DNA of 64,000 nt from Aedes albopictus (lineage: Eukaryota; Arthropoda; Insecta; Diptera; Culicidae). The notes under the pieces were generated by a model. That model was not told the DNA's origin. It saw only the letters and a list, made by a program, of their open reading frames with translations, and ran no database searches. The position numbers and the translations under genes were made by a program. The stretch spans positions 90,135,228 to 90,199,227 of the forward strand of contig NC_085138.1 in NCBI RefSeq assembly GCF_035046485.1, written 5' to 3'. Below, in pieces: positions 12,997-24,320 of this stretch (positions are counted from its first letter, which is position 1; every line of letters begins with the position of its first letter).

Positions 12997-13060
12997 AAAA
13001 TATAAAGGCATCTATCAAATATACTTATCAGAAAATGAGCATGTGCGACTTGTGTGCAAT

Positions 13061-14419
13061 CTACTTGCGTTCCTTGTCCCGTCCATTGTCATACCGTTCC
13101 ACATCCAGCCGCACGTTCGGCACCGTCAACTTGTTCTCCCCTCCCGATGACGAGGAACTCATTCGGACGGACGAAATCCGTGACTCGGCGGAAAAGAGCC
13201 CATTGGTGATGTTGTTCAGGCTGCCGTCATCTTTGTTGGCCTCCCGCGGGGTTGTCCCGGAGGATGATTTCGTGGCCACTGGGGTGGAGGTTCGCTGGAT
13301 GTTACGGTCTGTCGTCTGGGTTAGCAGTTCCGGCGTCGTCGAGGCGTTGATATGGCTTATGTCGAGTAGGGAACGTAACAGCAAGCTGCACGGACTGGAC
13401 GATTCGGAGAGAGAACTCGGGTCGGAATGGGTGCGAATCATCAGTTCCCGAGCAATGAACTCTTTCAGGTTGAGGGGTTTCCCAGCGACGGCGTTCTGGG
13501 AGTCGTTCGGATCGTCTCGAAGCGATGGCAGTGGTTGCGGGTTTCTTCCCGATTGACGACGGATATCTTCGGCCGGCGAGAGGGACGAACTGCTCGAGTG
13601 GTCCTGAAGCAGGGCTTGTTGGTTCTTTTTGAGCATGGTCGAAGCCCAGCGAAGACCCAGTTGGTTGAGATCTCGTTCGAGGGACGCCGTTGTTTCGGAG
13701 ACAGATTGTTCGGGGGTTTTGTGGCCGTCGTTCTGATTCTGGTGTGCCTTGATGGGAGATTTTTCCGGTAGAGGATGGAGAGCCAGTAGTGATCCGGATT
13801 CCGGTGTCGACAGATTCGAGTCGTCCAGAGAGTTGTCGAAAGATTTGTCAATGATCTTCCTGAGCTTCAGCTCGGCAACCACATCGGGGAGTGTCGTACT
13901 GGAGCTGGAGTTACTGTCCAGTTCCGCTTTTTTATTGTTCTGCTTGTTACTCTCTTCCGTGATGTTCATTTCCGGAGCCGGCACGGGGAAGTTCTGGTAT
14001 CGAAGATCACTCCGGTCGGTGACTTCAAGCAGATCGTGGAGACGCGAATAGCTGGTCTTCTCGGGATCGTAACGGGTTCCTTCCAGATTCTGCTCCCGAA
14101 CGTACTGCTGGTAGTTGGGGAAATCTTCGTAGCCCAGGGCACGAGCATGTTCCAGAAGTTTGTCGCGGACTTCTACGAGAAGTTGTTCGGCAGGGTCGAG
14201 TTTCTCACTTGGTACCACTGAAATGTTGGCCTTGGAGGCAAGCGGAGTTTCCACTTCTGGAATGGTGGACAGTTCATGCGCTGCAATGGGTTCCTCGAGC
14301 TGTGGACTGTACCTAGTTATGGCCACAGGCGGTTTTGTACGCTTCGCCAGAGGGATGTCCTTCGGTTCGGGAGACATGGCTTGATCATTTGTTTCCACGT
14401 GAGGCAACCGCGGGGAAAC
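13061..14419 (-). CDS. ana1: ana1 exon 5, C-terminus (residues 1210-1661)
   Basis: Enters in phase 0 after a tactttacag acceptor. Mostly Ser/Thr-rich and probably disordered, but two blocks look conserved: LNQLGLRWASTMLKKNQQALL and PLNLKEFIARELMIRT. Ends with DKERK and TAG at 13061-13063. Confidence 0.75.
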   Translation of the reverse strand, partial: VSPRLPHVETNDQAMSPEPKDIPLAKRTKPPVAITRYSPQLEEPIAAHELSTIPEVETPLASKANISVVPSEKLDPAEQLLVEVRDKLLEHARALGYEDFPNYQQYVREQNLEGTRYDPEKTSYSRLHDLLEVTDRSDLRYQNFPVPAPEMNITEESNKQNNKKAELDSNSSSSTTLPDVVAELKLRKIIDKSFDNSLDDSNLSTPESGSLLALHPLPEKSPIKAHQNQNDGHKTPEQSVSETTASLERDLNQLGLRWASTMLKKNQQALLQDHSSSSSLSPAEDIRRQSGRNPQPLPSLRDDPNDSQNAVAGKPLNLKEFIARELMIRTHSDPSSLSESSSPCSLLLRSLLDISHINASTTPELLTQTTDRNIQRTSTPVATKSSSGTTPREANKDDGSLNNITNGLFSAESRISSVRMSSSSSGGENKLTVPNVRLDVERYDNGRDKERK

Positions 14420-17400
14420 CTGTAAAGTATTTGAAGTTTGGATTTAGGAAATGTTCCTGAATGGGTAGTTAGGACTTCGATAATAATTTGCAAACTAAGA
14501 TCTCTTGTACTCACCTTAGGAATATCCTTCAACAATGGTTCGAATGCAACCGAGACGGCAGGAGTCACCATTTCCCGCGAGCTTAAATCCTCGGACGACT
14601 CGAACTGCGGCGCACCGGCATTCGCCGGCCTAGTATCTGGACTGTCCCGATAGTCGGATGACGTTACCGGTCGGGACATTGCAATGCCACTGTCCTTGCT
14701 CAGTCCGATCTGCCGCGAGTTGGTAAATATGTTGTTAATCTCTTCGCTGACGGGATCGTCCTTGGCGGATTGCGGACTGATTCCAGCAGCTTCAGGTGCC
14801 TGCGGAATCTTCTGCTGCGTTCGGGGTAAATCCAGATACTTCGTGGACGATTCCGGCTGATCACTTGAGGATAAACTGTTTTCAATAAGCTTCTTTTTCT
14901 CCTCCCTGACCTTCTGGATCATATCCGAGAGTTCGGATATTCGTTTGCTGCAGTTTTCCGCGAGGTGGGAATACTTCTCCAGTGCTTCCTGTTCGGCACG
15001 ATCCGTCAGATCGATCACTTCCACGTTCCCTTGGGGAGTCATAATTGTGGCAACCTTGGCTGGGGTCTTCTTCGGCGATTTCAGAATCGACTTGAGGGAG
15101 CTGTCTCTGACCGGAGGAGATTGTCCCGTGGGAGGTGCCGCCATTTTCGGCTTTTCCCGTCGTATTTCTTTCTCTTTCCGACTGAGCGTTTTCATCCAGA
15201 CGTCTTCCACTCGACTAATGTTCTCGTCGGCCGTTCCGCTCAGCTCTTGCTCTTTGAGGGTCTCGTCGATTTCCTGGAGGAAGTTGTAGTTCTCGTCAAT
15301 AAACCGTCGCAGCTTGTCCATCCGTGACTGATCTCGACTGGTTACTTCCTCGGCGCTACTGGACTGATTGGCGCTAACGTTTACCACGGATTCGTGCGGT
15401 GTGGAAACTGTGGTGGAAGAACTAACTCCAAGCTGCTCAATGGATTGTCGGGACATACCTAGTAGACGGACGATATACTGCATAAGGTTTGGGTTGAGGT
15501 TTTGACCTCTCTGCTGCACTCGAGTCGAAGGTACCGGTGGAGGAAGAGCGGTCTTTTTGAGCAGATGCTTGGGAGCGGAATCAGGCCGTTGAGGTTTGGC
15601 TTGTTTTTGTGGTGGAGCTTGTAGTTGGGCCAGCTGCTTTAAGAGCTGACCTGCACGATTGTCAATTTTAGCTGGCAGTTGTCGGTAGACCGTTGAGGTT
15701 GTTGAGCTTATTGGAGATGCCTCCGTTTGTTCTGGAATTACCATTGGAGGTTCCGGAATGACTTTTTGTGTAATAATGGGCGATTGTGGAATTTCCTTTA
15801 CCTTCTGTGGCGACTTGACTGGAATATTCGGCGGCTCAACAGGTTGATCAACAACATCCTTGACTTCCTTAGCCTTCTTTCTTTTTCTTACTTCCGGGAC
15901 CGCCTTTTTCGGGGTTTTCTTAACTTTCTTTTTCGATTTATCGTTAACAGTTATAACAATCTTCACCGGAATCTCCGAACCCGATTGGATGCTATCATTC
16001 GATACCGTCGAGGAGTTATCATGAATCGTTTGAACTTCAGCATTCCCACTTCCTTTCGTCTCAATCTGAATCGGGATCTTCGGTTTGGGTTTCTCTTTCT
16101 CCAATCGATTCAACTTCTCCTTCAACTGTTTCTCCAACTCGTGAATTTCCTTCTCCTTCTCGTGCAACTGTTTCTGCTGCACTTCCAGCTCCCGCTGACG
16201 TTGCTGCAGCTTCTTGATTCCGTTGTCCGTCTGGGTCTTCGTCGACTTAAAACCCACAACGGGGACCTTCAGTTCCCGATCGATTTCTTCCTCCTTCTTC
16301 AGTTCCTCCGTCAGCAATCTTTTCTGTTCGTTCACCTTCTCCAGCAGGTCCTTTAGCTTGGCAACCTTGTCAGCTTCCGGCAGAGGAATTCCCGCTCTCT
16401 CATTTCCCCGATCGTACCCCAGCATGATGGTGCTGCAACTATCCGAGCTGTCCCGAACGACGGAATCGTCCCCCGGTACATGAACAGCGTTCCCCATTCC
16501 CGCAGCGACATTTATCTGCGAGGGTCGATTGGCCAGCTGAACTCCCTTCGGTGGATCCCGAACTACAGGGCACGTGATAAGAACCCGCTTCTTTAGTAAA
16601 TCTTCCACGGCTTGATTCATTCGTTTCTGGCGGGCTTCCGTTTGCTGCCGCTGTCTGGTCTCCGTCATGAGAGGTTTGCTTGTCTGGAAAGTGCAAGATT
16701 AGTACGAAAGGGAACATGAGAAACAAAGTATTTGTAGTAATGTACTAACAATTTATACTACCCTAATAGATAATCCCAAATCTTGGCAGAACACTGTTGC
16801 CCAAAGTTTTGCTCAAACAGCATCAAATTATGCAAGGGATCATAATACCCACTAGCGTGGTTCAAAAAATCGTTTTTGCTCCACACCGCTCATTCGATTC
16901 GTAACCAGATTCTAAGCCTTCTCCCAAAAAATGAGCTGATTTGGTTGAAAATTGAGAGTGCACAAGCCCTTCAAAGTTTGTATGGGAATTACTATGGGAA
17001 AAGGACGTTTTTCATTCAATGGGCCGTAGCTTTTCCTTAAGTGCCCTAGAGTGTTAGTTGACCCTTGGTACTCCTAGGCTACTCTATCAGCTACAACTTT
17101 GCCGAAGACCACATTCAAATCGGACGCCTCATTAATTAGTTATCGATTTTTATCCAGAATGAAAATCTTTGATCATGATGATTATACCAGTGTCGAAAAA
17201 ATTCAGCACAATGATGTTCAATTTGTGTGAAAACGAGCACAAATAAACAAACACAGTTACCCATAGACACGAGGCCGAGAATGAACATGACAAAGAGAGA
17301 CGAGACAATGAAAGCGGCGTCTTGTGGTGTCATCCACTGTAATTGAAGTTCAGTTCAGCTGAACTTCAGCTCGATGAATTCGAATATGAATAGAAATTGA

Positions 17401-20400
17401 TTTATTATGGTTTAGGCATACAAATACCGATATGTTACCTCAATTCAATGCATTATAGTTACTTTTGGTGAGTGATGCAAAACAACTGCATTTTTTGCTT
17501 CTGAATCGTGCTTAATTAAAAATAATCAGTTGAAATTGAAAATACTGACTTTGAGTATCAGTAGGTGATTGAAGTTCAGCAGACAGCGGTCAAAAGAATT
17601 TCGAAAGCGCTCGGGTTGTCAAGACGACTATCAATACAAAAACAAATCAACGACGCTGGCGCCGCTGGGCGTCGGTGCAGACGACCGTATTTTGACAATT
17701 GTCGTCACTGGATTATACTATTCCATGGGCATCACTGCAATTTGCCTTGAAACATAGTAGCCATGATTTATGTGTGCTATCTTTGGCGCCATGTGCAGCA
17801 CTGTTGCCTGCTGGGAAGCTGAACGATCACTGTTAAAGTTTCTGCAGTTGGATAAAAATTGATAACTAATTAATGAGGCATCCGATTTGAATGTGGTCTT
17901 CGGCAAAGTTGTAGCTGATAGAGTAGCCTAGGAGTACCAAGGGTCAACTAACACTCTAGGGCACTTGGGGAAATGCTACGGCCAATTGAATGAAAAACGT
18001 CCTTTTCCCATAGTAATTCCCATACAAACTTTGAAGGGCTTGTGCACTCTCAATTTTCAACCAAATCAGCTCATTTTTTGGGAGAAGGCTTAGAATCTGG
18101 TTACGAATCGAATGAGCGGTGTGGAGCAAAAACCGATTTTTTGAACCACGCTAATACCCACGCTCTTTGCACCCTATCATTGCAGAAACGGAGAAATGAT
18201 CTTCTCACCATACAAAAATTCAGCTCATTACTACAACTACAGGTACTCTTCGATATAACGTACAAAAAAGTTTTCTCTTTGTACGTTATATCGAAGTGTA
18301 CGTTATATCGAAGCAGAGAAAAGTTTAATATTTTTTATGCTAGTATTGATGTATTCGACGTGAAATAATCCAAAATAATGATTTCGGTGAAATTCACAAA
18401 ACTAATAATGAAAAACTTAAATTTTGACGAAAAAGTCATTTCGTTTTTTGTGCTTCGATATAACGTACATTTTGCTTCGATATAACGTACACTAAATTTT
18501 TCCCCAAATTGCGCTAATTCTGGGTAACAAGACTAATGCTGCAACAAAACATTGATTTGAGTGATATCGTAGTTTATCTAAGGGTTATTCGTGGGAAAAA
18601 TATTTTTTTTCAATGTTGTACGTTATATCGAAGCAAAATGTACGTTATATCGAATTCGCTATATCGAGGGTACGCTATATCGAGGGTACGTTATATCGAA
18701 GAATACCTGTAGTACTTCACCGATCTGCTCTATTGCTTATTTCATTTTCATTTTGCAGCATTTGGTGGGGCAATGAGAGCGCAAATCAGTCCAAAGCCGA
18801 TGATAAGGAGGGGTAATGGCTGAATAGTCTTTGCTGACCACAAAAACGCCATGGGATAGGAAAAGGGTATTTTGGTGTGGGACTAGGGTGTTGGTACAGA
18901 CTTGACAATATCAATGCTATTCAGATGCAAAATAATTTTAAGGCTCAATAGTGAATCGCATACCTTCCAAAACCAAAAAACAATAATCCACAAAATACCA
19001 AGCAAGTCAAAGAAAGAAAAAGCGCCCGATTGTTTATTTTGTCAATTATAACAAACGAAAACTTCTACCCTCTCCGACTCGCCAGTCCCGGAAAAAATGT
19101 CCCTTCAGTTCTGGAAAATATATTATCCCCAATTAAGCCTTCAATCGAATTGTCCGCGTGGTCTTGTAGTACCCCTGCTAGGTAAGAACCAGTCATTGCC
19201 ATACATATTAAATGCTAGACATGACCCCATGGATAGCATTTGCATATGTAAAAGCTTTGCTGATGTGACTTTCCTATTAGGCAATTCTCTCAGCACATGT
19301 TTGTCTTCAAAACCTGTCAAGCTTGGAAAATTGGAGTTAATAAACAATACATTACAAGGTTCGAATTCCCATAGAATGAGATCATTCATTCGCACTACAA
19401 CACCATAGGAGATAATATCACATTGGCTGATTACAGTACATGTGAAAAATCTCCCTTTTCCCCCTATATGCAACCCGGGGACGCGCCCTGTTGGATTTCG
19501 AAAGCCTCCGAGAATATTACAAACCTTCAATAGCATTCCCACACACTAACCCACATTGCCCATTCAGGGGTCTGACTGGGCCTATTACCCTCCCTCAGTT
19601 TGTAATATTCTCACCAACTTGGAATTATATTTTCCTGGCACATAAATGACTTCGACAAATGTTCGATATACTATGCAGCATCATGATCGTAAAACAATAT
19701 CAGATGACTTGAAGATCTGATTTTTACAGAATTGTTTGCCATTGATTATACATTCAGCTATTCCAATCATTACTGCAAAGCACATCGACCACATGCCTGA
19801 AATCAAAGCTTTCTGGAAGATATAATCCAAGCCCAGGGAGTTCACCGATCTGCTCTATTGCTTATGCGTAGAAAACTTTGATCAGCAATTCCGGCTTCAC
19901 TACTTCATAATTAATTTGTCTAGATGCAGAGAAATAAATACAAATGTAATAAACACTTACCACATCCAGGCCCTTCACTTGGGATTCAGCTCGCACCAAT
20001 TTGTCCAGTTCCGCCTGTAGATTTTCGTAGTCCTTGCGCATCTGCAACTTTTCCAGCGCGTTCTGCGAACGATCCGGACCCACCGGAAGTTGTCTGAAAT
20101 AAATAAAATTAGTTCTGCTACTTAAACGGCTTTGTTAATAGAAGTTACCTCCTCGCATTCAGCATCTCGGCCTGCAGTCGCTCCAGTCGATCGGCCTCCT
20201 GCATGGCATTCAGCTCCCCTTCCCTCGGATGATCGTTTCGCGTCACAAACGCGCTCGGCTGGTCGTACTCCTTCCGGTATTTGGTATTGAAGTCGTAGTA
20301 CTGTACCTTGGACGAAGTGGCACCCACCGCGCTGGTGGTAGAATCCGTCGTGGCCGTTGCCGATCGCTTTGAGGGACTCGATGCTTTCGACTTGATGGGG

Positions 20401-21531
20401 ATGGTCTTCGGATGTTCCACCAACTTTCGCACCGGTTTGCGCGGAGATTCCAGAATCGAGCCGCCCATGGCTGCGCTAGTGGGAAAGGAGAGGGTGTTTT
20501 CGCTGAGATCATCGAACTGGACGATTTTCTGCGAGGAATAGGTGGGAAAGTCTTTCATGGGAGGGTCATGTGGGTGGGCGTATTGGTGAGATTTCTCCTG
20601 TCGGCGTCTTCTGACGAAATCGGATATCTGTGTGAAAGGTTTTATCGGCTTCTGTTGAGTAGTGGATGCTTGGTGTTGGATTGTTTCCGGTGAGGTGAAT
20701 GATGTTGGATTGTAGTAAAGTGTGTCGATCCGTTTGCTAGATGCAGAACTCTGAGCTGGAATGTTCTCTTTATTTTTACCTGTTGCAGGAAGCAGTTCTT
20801 CATCCGACGACAGGAAATCTGGAGACAACGGACGATCATCCGGTACTCGTAAATCTGGCACCGAATTTGCTTTTGAACCTCTCTTGAACTGTTCGAATGC
20901 ACTCACAGTATTGGCATACGAACTACTGTCATCCACCTGAACCGGAGCATCCTTCTTCTGTTCCGCGGGAACCGAAACCTGTATCGCAACCGACTTGCTC
21001 GGTACGTAATCTCTCTTCTTTTTGACCTTCCTGCTTTCTCGGTCCTGAATGTCTTTCGCTAGCTTTTGCTCCGCTTGTCTTCCCCTCTGCAGAGCCGCTG
21101 CCTGCTGGGTGGCCCTTTTCTCCTGAAACCAAATCTCACACTGGTCAGCTGCTTCAGCCGCCTTGTGCGCTTCACCGACATCTTCCAAACAGTGTTGATA
21201 ATCCGTCTGTAACTTTGCTATGTGCTTCTGCTTCCAGCTCTTCAACTCGGCCTCCCTCAGCTTCTCCACGTTAGCCAACTCTTTTTCCTTGGCCGTTTTG
21301 AAGTTCCGGCGAACTTTCGCCGCCAGCTGTTTCGACTGCTGTCGGACCTATGAGAAAAACAGTTATTTCCTCCTACAGAAAACTATTCGATATGACAACA
21401 CTCACCTGTTCCAACCGAGCTTTGCGCAATTTGTCATTCTCGGCCTTACGAACACTTTCCAAACTGGCAAACGGATTACTACCGGAAGGCGCAGCAGGCT
21501 GGGAGCTGTGCACCGTAATGTTGATTGACAT
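13061..21531 (-). CDS. ana1: CEP295/Ana1-type centriole protein, complete five-exon gene
   Basis: Five exons join without a frame break: 21406-21531, 20149-21347, 19961-20093, 14515-16683 and 13061-14419, total 4986 nt, 1661 residues. All introns are GT/AG (donors gtgagt, gtaact, gtaagt, gtgagt). Known of the family: CEP295 and fly Ana1 sit along the centriole wall and drive centriole-to-centrosome conversion. Seen: a short N-terminal block with basic helices and a VGEAHKAAEAAD stretch resembling the MGEGHRQAK region of human CEP295; an EADRLERLQAEMLNARR helix followed by RKDYENLQAELDKLV, in the order found in CEP295; a long charged coiled coil at about residues 590-690; and a Ser-rich C-terminus. 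Length is close to fly Ana1. The ATG at 21531 is the first in frame before the family-like region. Orthology is inferred from remembered family sequence, not from a search. Confidence 0.78.
14515..16683 (-). CDS. ana1: ana1 exon 4 (residues 487-1209)
   Basis: 723 codons, phase 0 at both ends (acceptor ttgcactttccag, donor gtgagt). Holds a strong coiled coil rich in E, K, Q and L at about residues 590-690, a Lys-rich stretch (KSKKKVKKTPKKAVPE), and two further helical, acidic blocks (RMDKLRRFIDENYNFLQEID and RISELSDMIQKVREEKKKL). Long ORFs on the opposite strand are shadows of this exon. Confidence 0.76.
16853..18153. mobile_element. hAT-type foldback element, copy 2 (ana1 intron 3)
   Basis: Inverted arms of roughly 300 bases starting TAGCGTGGTTCAAAAAATCG, with 8-bp duplication ATACCCAC at 16845-16852 and 18154-18161. 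Compared with copy 1 it is interrupted by another element at 17188-17710. Confidence 0.88.
17188..17710. mobile_element. Nested hAT-type MITE
   Basis: Ends CAGTGTCG and CGTCACTG with duplication GATTATAC at 17180-17187 and 17711-17718. The uninterrupted version of the site is seen in the sister foldback. It holds a small palindrome GAAGTTCAGTTCAGCTGAAC near 17347. Confidence 0.82.
18240..18709. mobile_element. TA-flanked MITE with repeated GTACGTTATATCGAAG
   Basis: Inverted ends CAGGTACTCTTCGATATAAC / GTTATATCGAAGAATACCTG between TA dinucleotides. About nine exact or slightly changed copies of GTACGTTATATCGAAG lie near both ends in both directions, probably transposase sites. Tc1/mariner-like by TA target. 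Confidence 0.8.
18717..19864. repeat. Segment bounded by a 25-bp direct repeat
   Basis: TTCACCGATCTGCTCTATTG CTTAT occurs at about 18717-18741 and 19840-19864. The 1.1 kb between holds an open frame of 133 codons on the minus strand (19141-19542) that I do not recognise. Either an insertion with an unusually long duplication or a partial tandem duplication. It lies in ana1 intron 3. Confidence 0.55.
19961..20093 (-). CDS. ana1: ana1 exon 3 (residues 442-486)
   Basis: Short exon between a ttatttcag acceptor and a gtaagtg donor. It encodes QLPVGPDRSQNALEKLQMRK and a following helix, and restores phase 0. Frame continuity with both neighbours supports it. Confidence 0.72.
20149..21347 (-). CDS. 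ana1: ana1 exon 2 (residues 43-442)
   Basis: Preceded by a tttctcatag acceptor. Begins VRQQSKQLAAKVRRNF, then a basic, helical N-terminal segment of the CEP295 type (LREAELKSWKQKHIAKL, then VGEAHKAAEA). The middle is Ser/Pro-rich and disordered, with an acidic SPDFLSSDEELLP patch; the end returns to helix (EADRLERLQAEMLNAR). Ends in phase 2 at AG|gtaact. Confidence 0.78.
21406..21531 (-). CDS. ana1: ana1 exon 1 (residues 1-42)
   Basis: Starts MSINITVHSS and ends in KARLEQ directly at a CAG|gtgagt donor, phase 0. The end is a charged helix that continues into exon 2. The intron is only 58 bp. Confidence 0.72.
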
Positions 21532-21790
21532 CGTCTCCACCGTCTCGCGCTATGCTGCTGGAATCGGGATGATTTTCATCCTTCTTTCCCTCTTTGCGTC
21601 CTTCCAATCACATCAAGGACAATCGTTCAAAAAGTAGCTAAATATAAAATTCACTGAAATTCAATCTGAAATTTGGTCACATTCACTGACAAACGCACAA
21701 GATCAATCAGCAGTTAGCTTCGTTTCGTAATAACATCGCGATCTTTTTTTGTGAACTAATTCTTCTCTCGCTGCTTTTTGTTGACCTTCT

Positions 21791-21976
21791 TCACTTGCGG
21801 TACTTTATGCTTTTCATGTTTCTTTTATGCTTCTGGGTGGCTCTGCGAGAGAAACGAAACGATCCGCGCGGCACGAGGATGCGGGTTTGTTTGTAACGGA
21901 ATGTTTCCATGACGATCGCGGCGGCGGCGGTGATGAGAGAAACCAGAGAAACATTCAAAAGCGTGCGACGTGACAT
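21791..21976 (-). CDS. Small hypothetical ORF with a membrane-anchor-like N-terminus
   Basis: 61 codons on the same strand as ana1, ending 260 bases upstream of its ATG. It reads MSRRTLLNVSLVSLITAAAA, a possible signal anchor, then a basic tail ending in KSIKYRK. The stretch is GC-rich compared with its surroundings. It could be a small gene, an upstream ORF in the ana1 leader, or chance. I recognise no family, and there is no direct evidence of translation. Confidence 0.25.
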   Translation of the reverse strand: MSRRTLLNVSLVSLITAAAAIVMETFRYKQTRILVPRGSFRFSRRATQKHKRNMKSIKYRK

Positions 21977-22249
21977 GGTGGTTTGTAGCATAGACCAAAA
22001 GACATAACACTTCAAACACATTTGATTCAAATCGTAGACACGCAAAAATGTTCGCCCAATGCCACAATACTGAGTGAAAACGAACAAAAACGATACGGGC
22101 GCCACGGGTGGAGCGTCAGCCAACAATGAAATTTTCAAATAGATTGATATATCGTTGTACATTGGGAAAGATAGCAGTGTTACTTCTGTTTATCTGTGGT
22201 TATAATACAACCTCACGGAATGTAAAGCAACATCCCCATGATGCGCTTG

Positions 22250-22362
22250 AATAGGGCACTGCATGAAATTATCTCCTTCTCTTTCACGCTTACAGAAATT
22301 TTGTAAACAACAAGGCCAAGAAACGTCAAAATCCCATACAAAATCAAAATAGTGCAGTGCCC
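22250..22362. mobile_element. Short MITE, copy 1
   Basis: Ends ATAGGGCACTGCA and TGCAGTGCCCTAT. The inner GTAAACAACAAGGCCA and GTCAAAATCCCATACAAAAT are shared with 41579-41687. Confidence 0.78.
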
Positions 22363-22429
22363 TATGGACCAATCCAAATTCCTGTGTGGTAGTGGTTTGT
22401 GTTCAGATTTCCCGTGTTAATCTAGGGTA

Positions 22430-22636
22430 TCGCACCACTTGGGCGGTGGCTTCTATATTCGTCTGTTTTCCACTATAACTCAGTCAATTTTGAACCAATT
22501 GACTTGAAATGTTGTACCCGGGTAGATACTATACCCATCTCACCACTTTCCAAAAGTTGTGTCAATTGGTTGAAATTTGGCTGAGTTATAGTGGAAAACA
22601 GACGAATATAGACGCCACCGCCCAAGTGGCGCGCTT
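22430..22636. mobile_element. Palindromic MITE
   Basis: Arms CACTTGGGCGGTGGC and CTGTTTTCCACTATAACTCA repeated inverted. The AACTCAGTCAATTTTGAACC inner block is shared with the element at 47690-49040, so the two families are related. Confidence 0.78.
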
Positions 22637-22710
22637 CCCTATCTGTAAGAACTTTGTAAACATCTTTTGTTCTCGCGTATATGGATAGGCTTGCATTAGG
22701 TTTCGTGCAC

Positions 22711-23207
22711 GCTAACCCTCAGTTACCCAGATTGATGTCAAAGCGACCCAGACTGAGCAAAACTGCAGTTACTCTAAACTGAGTAAAGGCACCTTTACTC
22801 AAATCTGGGTTACCGATGTTGGTGGCAAAATCTGGGTAAACGATACCCAGCTCCTCCGGGGTCTTGATTTTGTTAATTTATTTCCAATTTAGATTTTGAT
22901 TAAAAAGCTCTCAGTTGCCACGTGCTATTCACTTACCTGATGCTGGAAAACAGTTCCCCGGAATAATTCCACTGTTTTCCCGTCATTATCGGCATATTTT
23001 TCGCGAAAACATTCATAGTTTCCAGCGTTCTCCTGACCGCTGCCATATTCTCAAGCCGAAAAGTGACAAAGTGCCGATTACTCAGATCTTTACCCAAATT
23101 CAGCGAATCTGGGTTTTCGGGTTACCCGGATTTTGACAACTGCTAACAACATGAAAATCCGGGTCGAATCGACCCAGTCGATGGGTAGTTTCAGGTTAGC
23201 GTGTGAG
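22711..23207 (-). mobile_element. MITE with CCCAGAT subrepeats, copy 1
   Basis: Ends CACGCTAACCCTCAG and CAGGTTAGCGTG. Near both ends are many copies of CCCAGAT/ATCTGGG. The minus strand holds GAATATGGCAGCG (ATG) and, about 100 bases later, a CAG|gtaagtg donor. Confidence 0.75.
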
Positions 23208-23209
23208 AC

Positions 23210-24320
23210 ATTTTTTGGACAACTCAATAACCAACGGTGCTTGAAGCACCTTGAAGCATAATAATAATTGATAAGTTAATATTATAATAGAAACATAAAC
23301 ATATGAAATAAAATAAAATAAATGTTAATTTTTGAGAGAACGAAAGATTTAGAAATGGACAAAATTAAAATTTAATTACCTGACATATACCATCATTATT
23401 TACTTCATTGAACAGGGCTACAACATGTTGCATGCTGCATCTTTCTGTTGCATCGAATCATCAAAGTATTGAAAATTGTGATTTACCACCTGGGATATTA
23501 TGAAACGCACGAGTAGTTCATCACAAATCAGATAGATGTCATGACAGCTGCGCAGCCTTTATCTTGCACGCTCGTTTAAATCGACTCAAAAGTAGACTTG
23601 AGTCCTTCTCACAGAGAACAGACGTCCAAGTCCAGTTTCAAAAACTGTGATAGAAATTTAATGGTCAATTGAAATGGCAACAGAAGTGGCAATCCGTGGA
23701 GGCGGGGCTATCGCATAGTTCCCATGCCGTTGTCAGTGGTGAATATAAAACTTAGATATGTACACTTGCTGTATCCCGAATAAAAATTTGCATTGGCCTG
23801 ACATTAAGGCCGGAACAAATCTCATTTTCTTCTTTTGTCACAACACTCGTTGGATCGCTAAGGGGGAGGACAATAAATAATAAATCTGGAGCAACATTTG
23901 AAAAGGGCATACAAGCATTGGTAAACAATGACTTCACACGTCGCTCCTAAGCCCCCCTCAGCTTATTCACAAAAACTAAGACCGTTATCAGATAGAGCAA
24001 ACATCGATCATTAGGATAACGGTGTTTATTTGCGTGGGTGGGCTGCTGTTATGCCCTACGGAGCGTTTTAGAAAAAAGACACAAGACCTCTTGGGCCCTT
24101 TTCAAATGTTGCTCCAGAAATGTATTTGAAGAAGAAATACCCAAACAATTCGGCAAAATCTATAAACTCATCGGATTTGTTAAGAAATTTTCTGTGCAAC
24201 TCTAATTTCACCTTAAAATTTGAAAATATCTTGAATAATTTATTGGTGTCCCCCCTTAAAATGTTTAAATTCGACCAAAATTTTCCGAGGGGGCGGTGAC
24301 ATAAGAGAAAATCGAAATTT
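23210..24320. other. No recognised feature
   Basis: AT-rich sequence between the two MITE copies; no gene or clear repeat boundary seen. Confidence 0.35.

Noticed and set aside
15727..16356. 209-codon open frame on the plus strand
   Set aside because: Lies wholly inside ana1 exon 4 on the other strand; Leu/Arg-rich shadow of coiled-coil codons. The same applies to the plus-strand frames at 13035-14384 and 14945-15327.
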